Shown: positions 25,663 through 33,987 of the stretch, piece after piece | How positions within the stretch are numbered: position 1 is the stretch's first letter | How the letters are laid out: every line of letters starts with the position of its first letter | DNA from: SAR202 cluster bacterium | GTDB lineage: Bacteria > Chloroflexota > Dehalococcoidia > UBA6926 > VFHL01 | NCBI GenBank assembly: GCA_009392005.1 | Contig: VFHL01000013.1 | Coordinates: 1-58,094, forward strand | Length of the DNA: 58,094 nt | Reading direction: 5' to 3' | The notes under the pieces: generated by a model | The model's input: only the letters and a program-made list of their open reading frames with translations | The model's database searches: none | What the model was told of the DNA's origin: nothing | Position numbers and translations under genes: made by a program

Positions 25663-26814
25663 ATGAGCATTCGAGGAAAAACAGCTATTGTCGGTATCCA
25701 CGAATATGAAAGTCGATTTGATCCATTCGCGTCATATCTATCTATTCAAGCTGATTCCGCTAGACGCGCTCTTGATGATGCAGGCCTCACCATTAAAGAC
25801 GTAGACGGCCTATTTAGCCATGCTGGTTGGACACTTGCGGAGTATATGAACCTATATCCGAAAGTGATGGATACCACTCAAATGGGTGGTGGTTCTTATG
25901 AATTTTTCATCGCGCATGCTGCAGCCGCAATTGCTGCAGGCCATTGCGAGGTCGCGCTAATTACCCATGGGCAAACAGCGCGCTCGGAGCAACGCAATAC
26001 AGGAACTCGTGGCACGACTAGCAGAACAGTCCCTTTCATTCCTGATTCGTTTGAAGCTCCCTACGGAACAACCACAGTGGGATCATATGCAATGGTCGCA
26101 CGAAGACATATGGCGCAATATGGCACAACAAGTGAACAACTCGCGGAAATCGCTGTTGCAACAAGAAAACATGCATCAACTAATCCGTTCGCAGTATTTC
26201 GGGATCCCATCACTGTCGAAGATGTAATTAACAGCCGCATGGTCTCTGACCCATTGCATCTGCTTGATTGTTGCATAATTTCAGATGGTGGAGGAGCAGT
26301 AATTGTGACTTCAGCAGAACGCGCGAAGGACCTCAAACATGATCCTGTGTACGTACTAGGAACAGGACAAGCGGTTGCCCATCCAGGAATAGGAAACCGT
26401 GATATCACATTCATTGCTGCCGCCCAATCGTCTGGTAGAGCATTCGCTGAAGCTGAACTGACCCCAGAAGATATAGATATGGCCATGATCTACGACTCTT
26501 ACACAATTACCGTAATGTGTGGTATAGAAGATCTCGGTTTTTGCGAGAAAGGCGAAGGGGGAAGTTTCGTTGAGAATGGCACGCTCAACATTGATGGACG
26601 CCTTCCTATCAATACGGACGGGGGCGGTCTTTCCTCAAATCATCCTGCTGGACGCGGCATATTTTTGCTGTTTGAATCGACTCGACAATTAAGGCATGAA
26701 AGATCAGAAAACCAAGTCCCTGACTGTAATGTAGCCGTAGCACACGGCACGGGTGGCTCTATACTGGCTCGTCATAGCGGTGGAACAGTTGTTCTCGGAC
26801 GCAACCATTATTAA
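25663..26814 (+). CDS. Thiolase-like protein (SCP-x/lipid-transfer type) without the catalytic cysteine
   Basis: 383 residues with an AGGAGAG ribosome-binding site 8 nt before the ATG. KTAIVGIHEYESRF and ARRALDDAGLTIKDVDGLFSH match the thiolase-like proteins annotated as acetyl-CoA acetyltransferase or lipid-transfer protein. Where thiolases carry the acyl-accepting Cys, this protein reads QMGGGSYEFFIAHAAAA. The C-terminal C-x-G segment reads VAHGTGGSILARHSGG. It thus lacks both cysteines and is unlikely to be a classical thiolase. Relatives often act with an OB-fold DUF35 partner in steroid or acyl-CoA retro-aldol reactions, but none is adjacent. Confidence 0.8.
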   Translation: MSIRGKTAIVGIHEYESRFDPFASYLSIQADSARRALDDAGLTIKDVDGLFSHAGWTLAEYMNLYPKVMDTTQMGGGSYEFFIAHAAAAIAAGHCEVALITHGQTARSEQRNTGTRGTTSRTVPFIPDSFEAPYGTTTVGSYAMVARRHMAQYGTTSEQLAEIAVATRKHASTNPFAVFRDPITVEDVINSRMVSDPLHLLDCCIISDGGGAVIVTSAERAKDLKHDPVYVLGTGQAVAHPGIGNRDITFIAAAQSSGRAFAEAELTPEDIDMAMIYDSYTITVMCGIEDLGFCEKGEGGSFVENGTLNIDGRLPINTDGGGLSSNHPAGRGIFLLFESTRQLRHERSENQVPDCNVAVAHGTGGSILARHSGGTVVLGRNHY

Positions 26815-26821
26815 ATGGATC

Positions 26822-27874
26822 CTAGCTGTTATCGGTCTCTTTGCCCTGGCCTCGAGCGATTACTCCACTCGTAATATCAAGGGCTTGATCAATGTCATTC
26901 TCTTTAATGCCATGATGTGTCACCATTCGCAATAAATTATCACCAATATAAGATCCCAAGACATTCATTTCGGCCAATTCATCCAACAGAGTGGGAACGT
27001 CACCATCATGCACTTCCGCTATGACAATATTAGTTTGTGTCATCTCTGGATCAATGCTCAAGCCAGGGATTGATGCTAAGCCTTTTGCCAAGCGCTGTGC
27101 ATTCGCGTGGTCCTCGCTTAATCGATCAACCATATTATCCAATGCATAAAGACCTGCAGCGGCCAATATCCCAACTTGGCGCATGCCGCCACCCAACATC
27201 CGCCTAATACGGTGTGCAGTTGCAATAAAATCGCTAGAACCACACACGATGGAGCCTACAGGGCAAGCTAATCCCTTAGATAAACAGAACGTGACCGTAT
27301 CTGCATCAGCAACTAACTGATCAACTCCAACACCTAACGATATGGCTGCGTTAAATATACGAGCTCCATCAACATGGACGTTCAGACCATTACGGTGTGC
27401 TAAATCGGAAGCAGCTCCTAAGTAATCTACTGAAAGAGCCGCTCCAGAGCAATAATTATGAGTATTTTCTAAACAGAGGAGACGTGAAACAGGTCGAGCT
27501 CCACCGGATCGTCGAATGCCTTGCTCAATACGATTTAAATCAAGAGTGCCATTCATTTCATTCGGTATTTGCTGGGTTTGAATACCACCTAAAGCTGATG
27601 CCCCGCCAACCTCATTCAAAAAGATATGTGACCTATCTCCAACCATAATTTCATCGCCAGGTTGCGCCTGGGCAAGCAAAGATACAATGTTACCCATTGT
27701 TCCACTCGGTACGAATAGCCCGGCTTCCTTCCCTAAAATACTTGCAGCCCGTTCCTGGAGGCGGATCACAGTTGGGTCACCCTCCAATCCATCATCACCA
27801 ACTTCAGCCTGAACCATAGCATGGCGCATTTCTAATGTAGGATGGGTCACTGTGTCACTACGAAGATCAATCAT
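26822..27874 (-). CDS. Low-specificity L-threonine aldolase family
   Basis: 350 residues, fold-type I PLP enzyme that splits L-threonine or allo-threonine to glycine and acetaldehyde. MIDLRSDTVTHPTLEMRHAM and GDDGLEGDPTVIRL are canonical for LtaE; NTHNYCSGAALSVDYL, HVDGARIFNAA and the PLP lysine in FCLSKGLACPVGS follow. It converges with the thiolase-like gene with only 7 nt between the stops. The S51 peptidase gene lies 19 nt upstream on the same strand, so the two may be cotranscribed. Confidence 0.92.
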   Translation of the reverse strand: MIDLRSDTVTHPTLEMRHAMVQAEVGDDGLEGDPTVIRLQERAASILGKEAGLFVPSGTMGNIVSLLAQAQPGDEIMVGDRSHIFLNEVGGASALGGIQTQQIPNEMNGTLDLNRIEQGIRRSGGARPVSRLLCLENTHNYCSGAALSVDYLGAASDLAHRNGLNVHVDGARIFNAAISLGVGVDQLVADADTVTFCLSKGLACPVGSIVCGSSDFIATAHRIRRMLGGGMRQVGILAAAGLYALDNMVDRLSEDHANAQRLAKGLASIPGLSIDPEMTQTNIVIAEVHDGDVPTLLDELAEMNVLGSYIGDNLLRMVTHHGIKENDIDQALDITSGVIARGQGKETDNS

Positions 27875-27893
27875 AAATACACCGCCTCTCCAA

Positions 27894-28649
27894 TTATGTT
27901 TGCAGAACCAAAGATTTTACTGGCTCGAAATTCGTCTTCTGTTCAATCTCTTCTTCAATAATAGATCCATCTTTCCCGACTGCCAGTACATATGCATGCG
28001 AATCTGGCCGTGCAGATAATATACGATAACGATTATCAACCACTTCTATTGCACAAAAATTATCTAACGCAACCCCCATATCTGAATATTTACGGATCAT
28101 CTTGTGGAAATCGTCACGTCTTGCAACCCCGCGAGTCGCACTATTGTAATGAGGGCATACCGTACCACTCAATAGACCCATACCTTTAACACGAATATAC
28201 TCCCAATCAGTGTCAGAATAGAATGACATCGAATCACTATGGCCGAAGTCAAACCAACAGATACACCCTGCGCTTGATCCGGCTAGAACAGATCCTCGAT
28301 TGTAAGCATCCAAAATCAATTTATCCACACCTAACAATCTCCAGCGCCGCATCATTTTCAACGTGTTCCCCCCACCAACATAGATGATATCTGCGGGAAG
28401 AATGTGTTCCAATATTTCATTTGGTTCTGGTCTACTGCCAAGCAAGAGGAGCACATCAACATCACATCCAAGCTTACGCCCATAAACCTCTTGAAAAACA
28501 TCCCATCGATCCTGAGAATCACTGCTTGCAGTTGGCACGAATAGAGCTTTGGGACGTCTTTTCCCTGTTAACTCAATGATTTCCTTATCAATGGACAACG
28601 TTTCCAATTCTCCCATTCGACCACCACCAACACCTACGATTTTTCCCAT
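27894..28649 (-). CDS. Peptidase S51 family protein (cyanophycinase/peptidase E-like)
   Basis: 251 residues. The nucleophile elbow GSSAGCICWF follows IIYVGGGNTLKMMRRW, as in peptidase E (aspartyl dipeptidase) and cyanophycinase. No signal peptide is seen. ALFVPTASSDSQDR near the N-terminus is also family-typical. Peptidase E cuts Asp-X dipeptides; cyanophycinases degrade multi-L-arginyl-poly-L-aspartate. At 251 residues it is nearer to peptidase E-like cytosolic enzymes. Substrate unproven. Confidence 0.85.
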   Translation of the reverse strand: MGKIVGVGGGRMGELETLSIDKEIIELTGKRRPKALFVPTASSDSQDRWDVFQEVYGRKLGCDVDVLLLLGSRPEPNEILEHILPADIIYVGGGNTLKMMRRWRLLGVDKLILDAYNRGSVLAGSSAGCICWFDFGHSDSMSFYSDTDWEYIRVKGMGLLSGTVCPHYNSATRGVARRDDFHKMIRKYSDMGVALDNFCAIEVVDNRYRILSARPDSHAYVLAVGKDGSIIEEEIEQKTNFEPVKSLVLQT

Positions 28650-28730
28650 TATTGTTCTCTTTCGATATTTCCTAATGTGTACCGAAGCGTTATTTTTCTG
28701 AATAAAAACGTATCCGATATATTTTTCTAT

Positions 28731-28985
28731 TCACTTATCAGAAACATTATTGCGCGTATTCATAATTTCATCATTGAGGCTGAACCACAATAATTGCCAT
28801 ACATCTCGCCTTTCTCGATCGGACAAACTCCTCTGCAAATTTTGTTTACACATGATTACTGCACGCCCTGCAAGAAATCCCCAACTACCCCGTTCATTCT
28901 TTTTCCACTTCAGAATAACATCAGGATATTCTTCGATCGTGCGCCCAACTGCATCCTGAGCTGCATCGGTAAATGGCATCGCCAT
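28731..28985 (-). CDS. Hypothetical protein, 84 residues
   Basis: 84 residues with no recognised domain. It is acidic/basic mixed, with a helical segment NLQRSLSDRERRDVWQLLW. Its ATG overlaps the stop of the upstream membrane-protein gene by one base (TGATG), a common arrangement for translational coupling. That overlap and the absence of stops are the main support for it as a real gene. Confidence 0.5.
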   Translation of the reverse strand: MAMPFTDAAQDAVGRTIEEYPDVILKWKKNERGSWGFLAGRAVIMCKQNLQRSLSDRERRDVWQLLWFSLNDEIMNTRNNVSDK

Positions 28986-29584
28986 CAGACAATGCCGCCA
29001 TCTTCTTCAAAACCGGTGTCCATTGGCCTATAAAGAGTATTGCCTAGCAGACACCACATGAGGCCAAAAATGAACCCAATACCAATGATGTTTCCAAAAA
29101 AGACTGCAAAAGGAAACAATACTGCGAGTCCAATCAAAACTGGTCGAAGAGTTGTACGTAAAGTAATGCCAACTACACAAAAACCTACTGTTGCTAATGC
29201 TAACCCAATTAGATGAAGAGTCCATCCCACTCCAGCAACAGGCCAAACGTTATCTCCGCCAATACGAATAGGAACGTACTCAGATTGAAACAATATGATC
29301 CAAAATTCGACAATATTACCACTAAGTAAAAGCACCACTCCGAAAAAAGCCATACGAGATCCAATAAACCCCAGCCGACTAAATGTTCTATGAAAGCGAA
29401 TCATTAGTCCGCAAAGTGCAATACCAAAAAATAACCACGTGAATGTCAAAAGGCGATTGTAATCTTCATACGTTAATGAATAGAGATCCTCATGCCAGGC
29501 ACTGGCAGCAAGTGGTCTCAGGAGAGTCCAAGTAATTCCTCCAAGTAATGCAGAAACACCGCTCCAGCGTATGAATACACTCAC
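28985..29584 (-). CDS. Integral membrane protein of unknown family
   Basis: 199 residues from the GTG at 29584, chosen because AAGGTGG lies 5 nt before it; the frame is open up to another GTG at 29641 (218 residues). About six hydrophobic segments are visible, for example LLTFTWLFFGIALCGLMI, AFFGVVLLLSGNIVEFWII, LHLIGLALATVGFCVVGI and GNIIGIGFIFGLMWCLLG. There are no residues I can link to a function. It forms a two-gene unit with the 84-residue protein downstream. Confidence 0.65.
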   Translation of the reverse strand: MSVFIRWSGVSALLGGITWTLLRPLAASAWHEDLYSLTYEDYNRLLTFTWLFFGIALCGLMIRFHRTFSRLGFIGSRMAFFGVVLLLSGNIVEFWIILFQSEYVPIRIGGDNVWPVAGVGWTLHLIGLALATVGFCVVGITLRTTLRPVLIGLAVLFPFAVFFGNIIGIGFIFGLMWCLLGNTLYRPMDTGFEEDGGIV

Positions 29585-29758
29585 AGAAACCACCTTGTAT
29601 ACACGATATCCGGGAGGGAAAACCCGTTTCTCACGAACCACTAAACCTTAATCAAATGCTTCTTTTACATATCCGTCTATTGGCGATAAATCCGATCAAT
29701 GCTTTCCGTTTCCAATTTATTTCACAAGCCCTAAAATCACTAGCATGATGAATGGTTG

Positions 29759-29802
29759 CGAAAAAAAAATGGAGCCCGATCCCACCAAAGGATCGGACTC
29801 CA
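29759..29802 (-). terminator. Rho-independent terminator of the solute-binding protein gene
   Basis: On the minus strand ATGGAGTCCGATCC pairs with GGATCGGGCTCCAT (29802-29789 with 29781-29768) around a 7-nt loop and is followed by at least eight T residues. It begins 29 nt after the stop at 29831. Confidence 0.88.
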
Positions 29803-29830
29803 TCTAGCTCACCTAGTATGGTGTTTGAGA

Positions 29831-31630
29831 CTAATTCGGTGCATCACCTTTTTCTGACAACACAGCCTGGTCAATCCAGACGCGAGTCAGCTTTGCAGTT
29901 GTATTCTGGTTACTTGGTGAAATGTTGTAGTAGTCTTTCACCCAAGCCGGTACAACCGTAGTGTCCATGAACCAGTAGGCCCAAATCTTCACGTTGTCTG
30001 TCAACAACAGCGTCGAAATCTCTTTCACGACCTTCTTTCGCTCTGTTGGGTCAAGCGTGACGGACTGCTTGTCAATGAGTGCATCAAGCTCAGGGTTGGT
30101 GTACTTGCCGTAGTTCCTATCCGAAGTGGAGTAGAACTGCTCATACAACCAATGATCAGGATCATGTCGTGCTGTAATGAATCCCCAAATGTTGAAGTCA
30201 AACTCACCGTTATTGTTCGCCTGGTACGCTGCACCAGTTTCCAAAACTTCAGTTTCTGGCTCAATGTAGACCTTATTCAAGTCTTCAAGTATTGGAGGCC
30301 AGCGAGGCACAACGAACGAACTCCAAAGGTAGGTATAAGGTCGCGCCGGATTGCTCGCAGAGTAACCCATTTCCTCCATGAGTCCACGCGCTATATCCTG
30401 GCGTTCTTCAATGTTCGCTTCTGTGCTTGGACCATGGCACGGGTGGATTGCTTTCCATTCCGCCTTGGTCAGACCCCAGTCAGTACCACCAGGAATCTCT
30501 GCAAGCGGGAACATGGGGGATTCCCATGCATCACCATCTTGTGCAGTTTGAATCAGCTTGTCGCTGTCAATTGCGCACTTCAAAGCAAGCGAGAAGCGCG
30601 GATCATTCCATGGTTCGCGGGTCCAGTTGGCCTGTATGCCCATGCCACCGTGGCGGATGAGCGGTAACGCTTGTGTCATCGTACCGTCTGCGACCAGTTC
30701 GGGACGAACTGTCGCTGGTAGAGTTCCACGCTCTCCACGACCAACTCGGTATGCAGCTTGCATAGCAGCAGTTGATCCTGAATTGATGTACCTGTATTCA
30801 TCCATGTATGGATAGGGCTGGTTCCAGTAATTCGCGTTTCGCTTCATCGTAATTTGCTCACCAGGGATAACCTCTTCAACAACGAAGGGGCCAGCACCGG
30901 GACCAATGTTATCGAGAAGCGTATCTAGCTTCCCTTCGAACGTTGCCTTAGGTAGGAGAACGAAGTTACCCAAACCTAGTGCTACAGGAAGAGATGGTAA
31001 CGGAGCGTCACTGGTCACCTTCAGATGATAATCATCTGCACATGATGTTCCAGTCACTCTCTTCGCATAAAGAGCTCTTGGGCTCTTCCTGAGCTCGTCA
31101 CCCGTCGCGTCTTGCTCGTTCCTGATAACGTCCAACATGAACTGAGCGTCAGCACATGTTAGGTCCGTACCGTCATGGAATTTCACACCTTCAGTTATTG
31201 CGAATGTCCATTCAGTACCATCCTCATTCGTCCACCAATCATAGGCAATGTTGGGCAATAATTCCCCACCCTTGCCTTCTTCCCAAGCATTGAACTCAAG
31301 TAAAGTATCGTTGCTCGGAGCTAGGCCATTGATAATACTTCCAACGGCCCCTTCCCATACTGCAAAGTCAGCGGGGTAGGAATTATTCAGATACCTGAAT
31401 ATACCACCAGTCTGAGCATTCGGATTCTTCGCTGGTGTCGCAACAACAGCTACTGGTCGCACTTTCGTTTCAACCGGGGCAGCGGTCGCTGCCGGAGCCT
31501 GCGTCGCCGCCGGAGCCGCCGCCGGAGCTGTCGTCGCCGTTGGATCGGCCGCAGGCGCACAAGCAATACCAATCAACATAGCAAGTGCTATTGCTGGCGC
31601 GACTAGAAATCTCGTCATATTTCCTCGCAT
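29831..31630 (-). CDS. Peptide/nickel-type ABC transporter solute-binding lipoprotein (SBP_bac_5)
   Basis: 599 residues from the ATG at 31630, with GAGAGG 8 nt upstream; two slightly earlier starts are possible. A signal peptide ends in LIGIAC with the lipobox Cys24, followed by an Ala/Pro/Thr-rich linker (APAADPTATTAP and on to about residue 55), so it is anchored outside the cytoplasmic membrane. The family core shows YDWWTNEDGTEWTFAITEGVKFHDG and the C-terminal region PELDALIDKQSVTLDPTERK. No permease or ATPase genes are next to it. Ligand (oligopeptide, opine, nickel chelate or other) is not readable. It has a promoter and a strong terminator, so it is a single-gene unit. Confidence 0.88.
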   Translation of the reverse strand: MRGNMTRFLVAPAIALAMLIGIACAPAADPTATTAPAAAPAATQAPAATAAPVETKVRPVAVVATPAKNPNAQTGGIFRYLNNSYPADFAVWEGAVGSIINGLAPSNDTLLEFNAWEEGKGGELLPNIAYDWWTNEDGTEWTFAITEGVKFHDGTDLTCADAQFMLDVIRNEQDATGDELRKSPRALYAKRVTGTSCADDYHLKVTSDAPLPSLPVALGLGNFVLLPKATFEGKLDTLLDNIGPGAGPFVVEEVIPGEQITMKRNANYWNQPYPYMDEYRYINSGSTAAMQAAYRVGRGERGTLPATVRPELVADGTMTQALPLIRHGGMGIQANWTREPWNDPRFSLALKCAIDSDKLIQTAQDGDAWESPMFPLAEIPGGTDWGLTKAEWKAIHPCHGPSTEANIEERQDIARGLMEEMGYSASNPARPYTYLWSSFVVPRWPPILEDLNKVYIEPETEVLETGAAYQANNNGEFDFNIWGFITARHDPDHWLYEQFYSTSDRNYGKYTNPELDALIDKQSVTLDPTERKKVVKEISTLLLTDNVKIWAYWFMDTTVVPAWVKDYYNISPSNQNTTAKLTRVWIDQAVLSEKGDAPN

Positions 31631-31693
31631 AAACATCACCTCTCACATGATATATAGCTCAAAGCCACTCAACTCTACCCAATTCTAATAATA

Positions 31694-31723
31694 ACCATAT
31701 GTGACAGAGGGATGGAAAGTCAA
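31694..31723 (-). promoter_or_regulatory. Promoter of the solute-binding lipoprotein gene
   Basis: On the minus strand TTGACT (31723-31718), an 18-nt spacer and TATGGT (31699-31694) precede the gene, with transcription starting near 31686 and a leader of about 55 nt. Confidence 0.5.
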
Positions 31724-31815
31724 TAGGATTTTTGCTTCATTTTAAAATTCGCATAGACAAATTTTGATTTGAAGAAAACGGATCGATGTGCGCTGAAAAT
31801 GCCACTTCATTCGAA

Positions 31816-33003
31816 TCAGGATAGCCATTTATCTTCCGCAGCACGCCTCACTACTCGATATACGTCTTGCAATGACAGCCCTGAGTCGAGTGCCAGCTGT
31901 CGGCAGTCATCATATTCAGGAGCGACGGAAATGACGCGACCATCGGCTCTTTTGATCTTCACACGTGACTCACCTAATGTTGTCGTCACACGAACAATTT
32001 CTCGATCAACCCGAGGGCGCCGTATCTGCTGAATTCGTGCACCTAAGGTTGACGTTTCGTGGAAGAGGATTTCAAGCATCTGCTTTTCGTCAGAAGGTTC
32101 CGCTAAAATACTAACCGCCACACCAGGTCGATCTTTTTTCATTTGAATCGCAGTCATCCAAACGTCTCGCGCCCCTGCACTAGTGAGTCGTTCGCGTACA
32201 TAGGAGTAGATTTCAGGATTCATGTCGTCAATATTCGTCTCAATAAGGATCAATTGATCAACATCTTCAATCCTACTCTCGCCTACCCATAGAGTTAACA
32301 CATTCGGATAGCTTTCAGGATCTCGAGTACCTGCTCCGTGTCCAACTCGATCCGGAACAATTGAAACTGGTTCAAATGAAGCAAGTGTGGCAAGAATAGC
32401 GGCTCCAGTCGGCGTAACAAGCTCACCCGCTACAGTCGCAGATGTCGGAGTTCGTAAAGGAACAGCATACAATTTAGCCAATTCTAGGACGGCAGGCACG
32501 GGAACCGGCAATTTCCCATGCTCTGATCGAACAGTACCATGCCCTGCCGGCAAAGGCGCACTGTACACTTTGGTGATGCCAAGCTCACTCAACCCGATCA
32601 CAGCCCCCAATACATCGACCAATGTATCCAAGCTACCTAATTCATGAAGATGCACATCTTCCAAAGAGACCCTGTGAACACGTGCCTCAGCTTCGCCGAT
32701 TGACTGGAGAATGCGACGAGCCTGTTCTTTGTTTTCTGAAGTTGTCGCCACATGATCAACCAAACGAAGTAAATCTGCGAATGATCGACCATGAGCAGGT
32801 GTAAGATTCCCTTCAACTTGGACATGAGAAGCACGTATCCCACCCCTAGTAACCTCTTCTTTTTTTAGTCTGACTTGAAATTCATCAGGGAGACCTGCTA
32901 ACGCATCTTGCATCAGAGGTAAAGGGGCCCCAGCATCAACTAGCGCCCCCAATATCATGTCCCCACTAACGCCTACTTGGCAGTCAAAATAGGCGATTGT
33001 CAT
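31816..33003 (-). CDS. larC: Nickel-pincer cofactor biosynthesis protein LarC
   Basis: 395 residues as one continuous frame, where Lactobacillus plantarum needs a ribosomal frameshift to join LarC1 and LarC2. LarC is a CTP-dependent cyclometallase that inserts nickel into the pincer nucleotide. MTIAYFDCQVGVSGDMILGALVDAG is the family N-terminus, LEDVHLHELGSLDTLVDVLGA carries conserved His residues, and LIETNIDDMNPEIYSYV and TLGARIQQIRRP follow. It lies 36 nt downstream of larE on the same strand; larB is at 46368 on the other strand and no larA is in the window. Confidence 0.95.
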   Translation of the reverse strand: MTIAYFDCQVGVSGDMILGALVDAGAPLPLMQDALAGLPDEFQVRLKKEEVTRGGIRASHVQVEGNLTPAHGRSFADLLRLVDHVATTSENKEQARRILQSIGEAEARVHRVSLEDVHLHELGSLDTLVDVLGAVIGLSELGITKVYSAPLPAGHGTVRSEHGKLPVPVPAVLELAKLYAVPLRTPTSATVAGELVTPTGAAILATLASFEPVSIVPDRVGHGAGTRDPESYPNVLTLWVGESRIEDVDQLILIETNIDDMNPEIYSYVRERLTSAGARDVWMTAIQMKKDRPGVAVSILAEPSDEKQMLEILFHETSTLGARIQQIRRPRVDREIVRVTTTLGESRVKIKRADGRVISVAPEYDDCRQLALDSGLSLQDVYRVVRRAAEDKWLS

Positions 33004-33039
33004 ATGTATATTCTGCTTTACTTTTTGTTGCCATACGAA

Positions 33040-33870
33040 CTACACCCCGGATGTCGGCTTATTATCCACGCGCTGATCCACAACATTCATGCTTCCAGTT
33101 TGGTATCCCATTAAGTCAAGCGTGACATGTTGATAACCCAAAGAGAGCAATCTTGCCACCACATCGTCCTTCAAATCCTGTTCCAGAAAGCGTGCGATTT
33201 CATCTTTCCCAAGTTCAATGCGAGCAATCTTTCCGTGATGTCTCACGCGTACTTGTTCGAACCCTAACGCAAATAGATATTCCTCAGCTTTATCAATGAC
33301 ATCCAAAAGTTCAAACGTCACTTTTGTACCCCAAGGGATTCGCGAAGCTAGACATGCCTCTTGTGGTTTATCCCAAGTCGAAAGCTTACGCTCACGCGAC
33401 AACACGCGGATATCTTCTTTCGTCAATCCCACATCAACAAGAGGACTTTTCACTTCCCACTCATTCCTGGCCTTCAGACCAGGACGATGATCACCAAGAT
33501 CATCAACAATCGTTCCATCAAGGACCCATCTAATGTCACGTTTTTTTGCCATTTCTACCATTTTGGAAAACAAATCAACTCGACAAAAATAGCACCTCTT
33601 CCCAATGTTCTCTTGAAAACCTTCATACTCTAATTGATCAGTCTCGAATAATACGTGTGGCAGTCCAATCTCCACCGCAGTCTCAACCGCCTCACGTTTT
33701 TCACGTTCACTCATAATCGCTGAGACCGCCGTTACCGCAAGAGCACGTTCACCAAGAACCTCAAAAGCAACCGAAGCGAGAAATGAAGAATCTGTACCGC
33801 CTGAAAAAGCGATCATAACATTACCCATCTCTCTCAGATTTTCCTTCAGTGCATCTAATTTGTTTTCCAT
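33040..33870 (-). CDS. larE: ATP-dependent sulfur transferase LarE
   Basis: 276 residues from the ATG at 33870, preceded by GGAAGGA 4-5 nt away; an upstream GTG at 33891 has no such site. LarE adds sulfur to the LarB product in nickel-pincer nucleotide synthesis. The PP-loop SGGTDS is at residues 23-28. Cys173 (EACLASRIP) corresponds to the sacrificial cysteine of the L. plantarum enzyme. Cys93 and Cys96 (KRCYFC) are additional, giving the three-cysteine pattern of LarE forms that hold a [4Fe-4S] cluster and can turn over. It is directly upstream of larC, so the two are an operon. Confidence 0.93.
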   Translation of the reverse strand: MENKLDALKENLREMGNVMIAFSGGTDSSFLASVAFEVLGERALAVTAVSAIMSEREKREAVETAVEIGLPHVLFETDQLEYEGFQENIGKRCYFCRVDLFSKMVEMAKKRDIRWVLDGTIVDDLGDHRPGLKARNEWEVKSPLVDVGLTKEDIRVLSRERKLSTWDKPQEACLASRIPWGTKVTFELLDVIDKAEEYLFALGFEQVRVRHHGKIARIELGKDEIARFLEQDLKDDVVARLLSLGYQHVTLDLMGYQTGSMNVVDQRVDNKPTSGV

Positions 33871-33987
33871 TGTATCCTTCCCTGAAAACACGTAACGCTC
33901 TCGTTTTTAACAACTATCGTGTTACAAACGTTACCTTTATCTAATTGTACAACCCCGAATCAATTCAAAAGTGCTAAATACAAGCCT

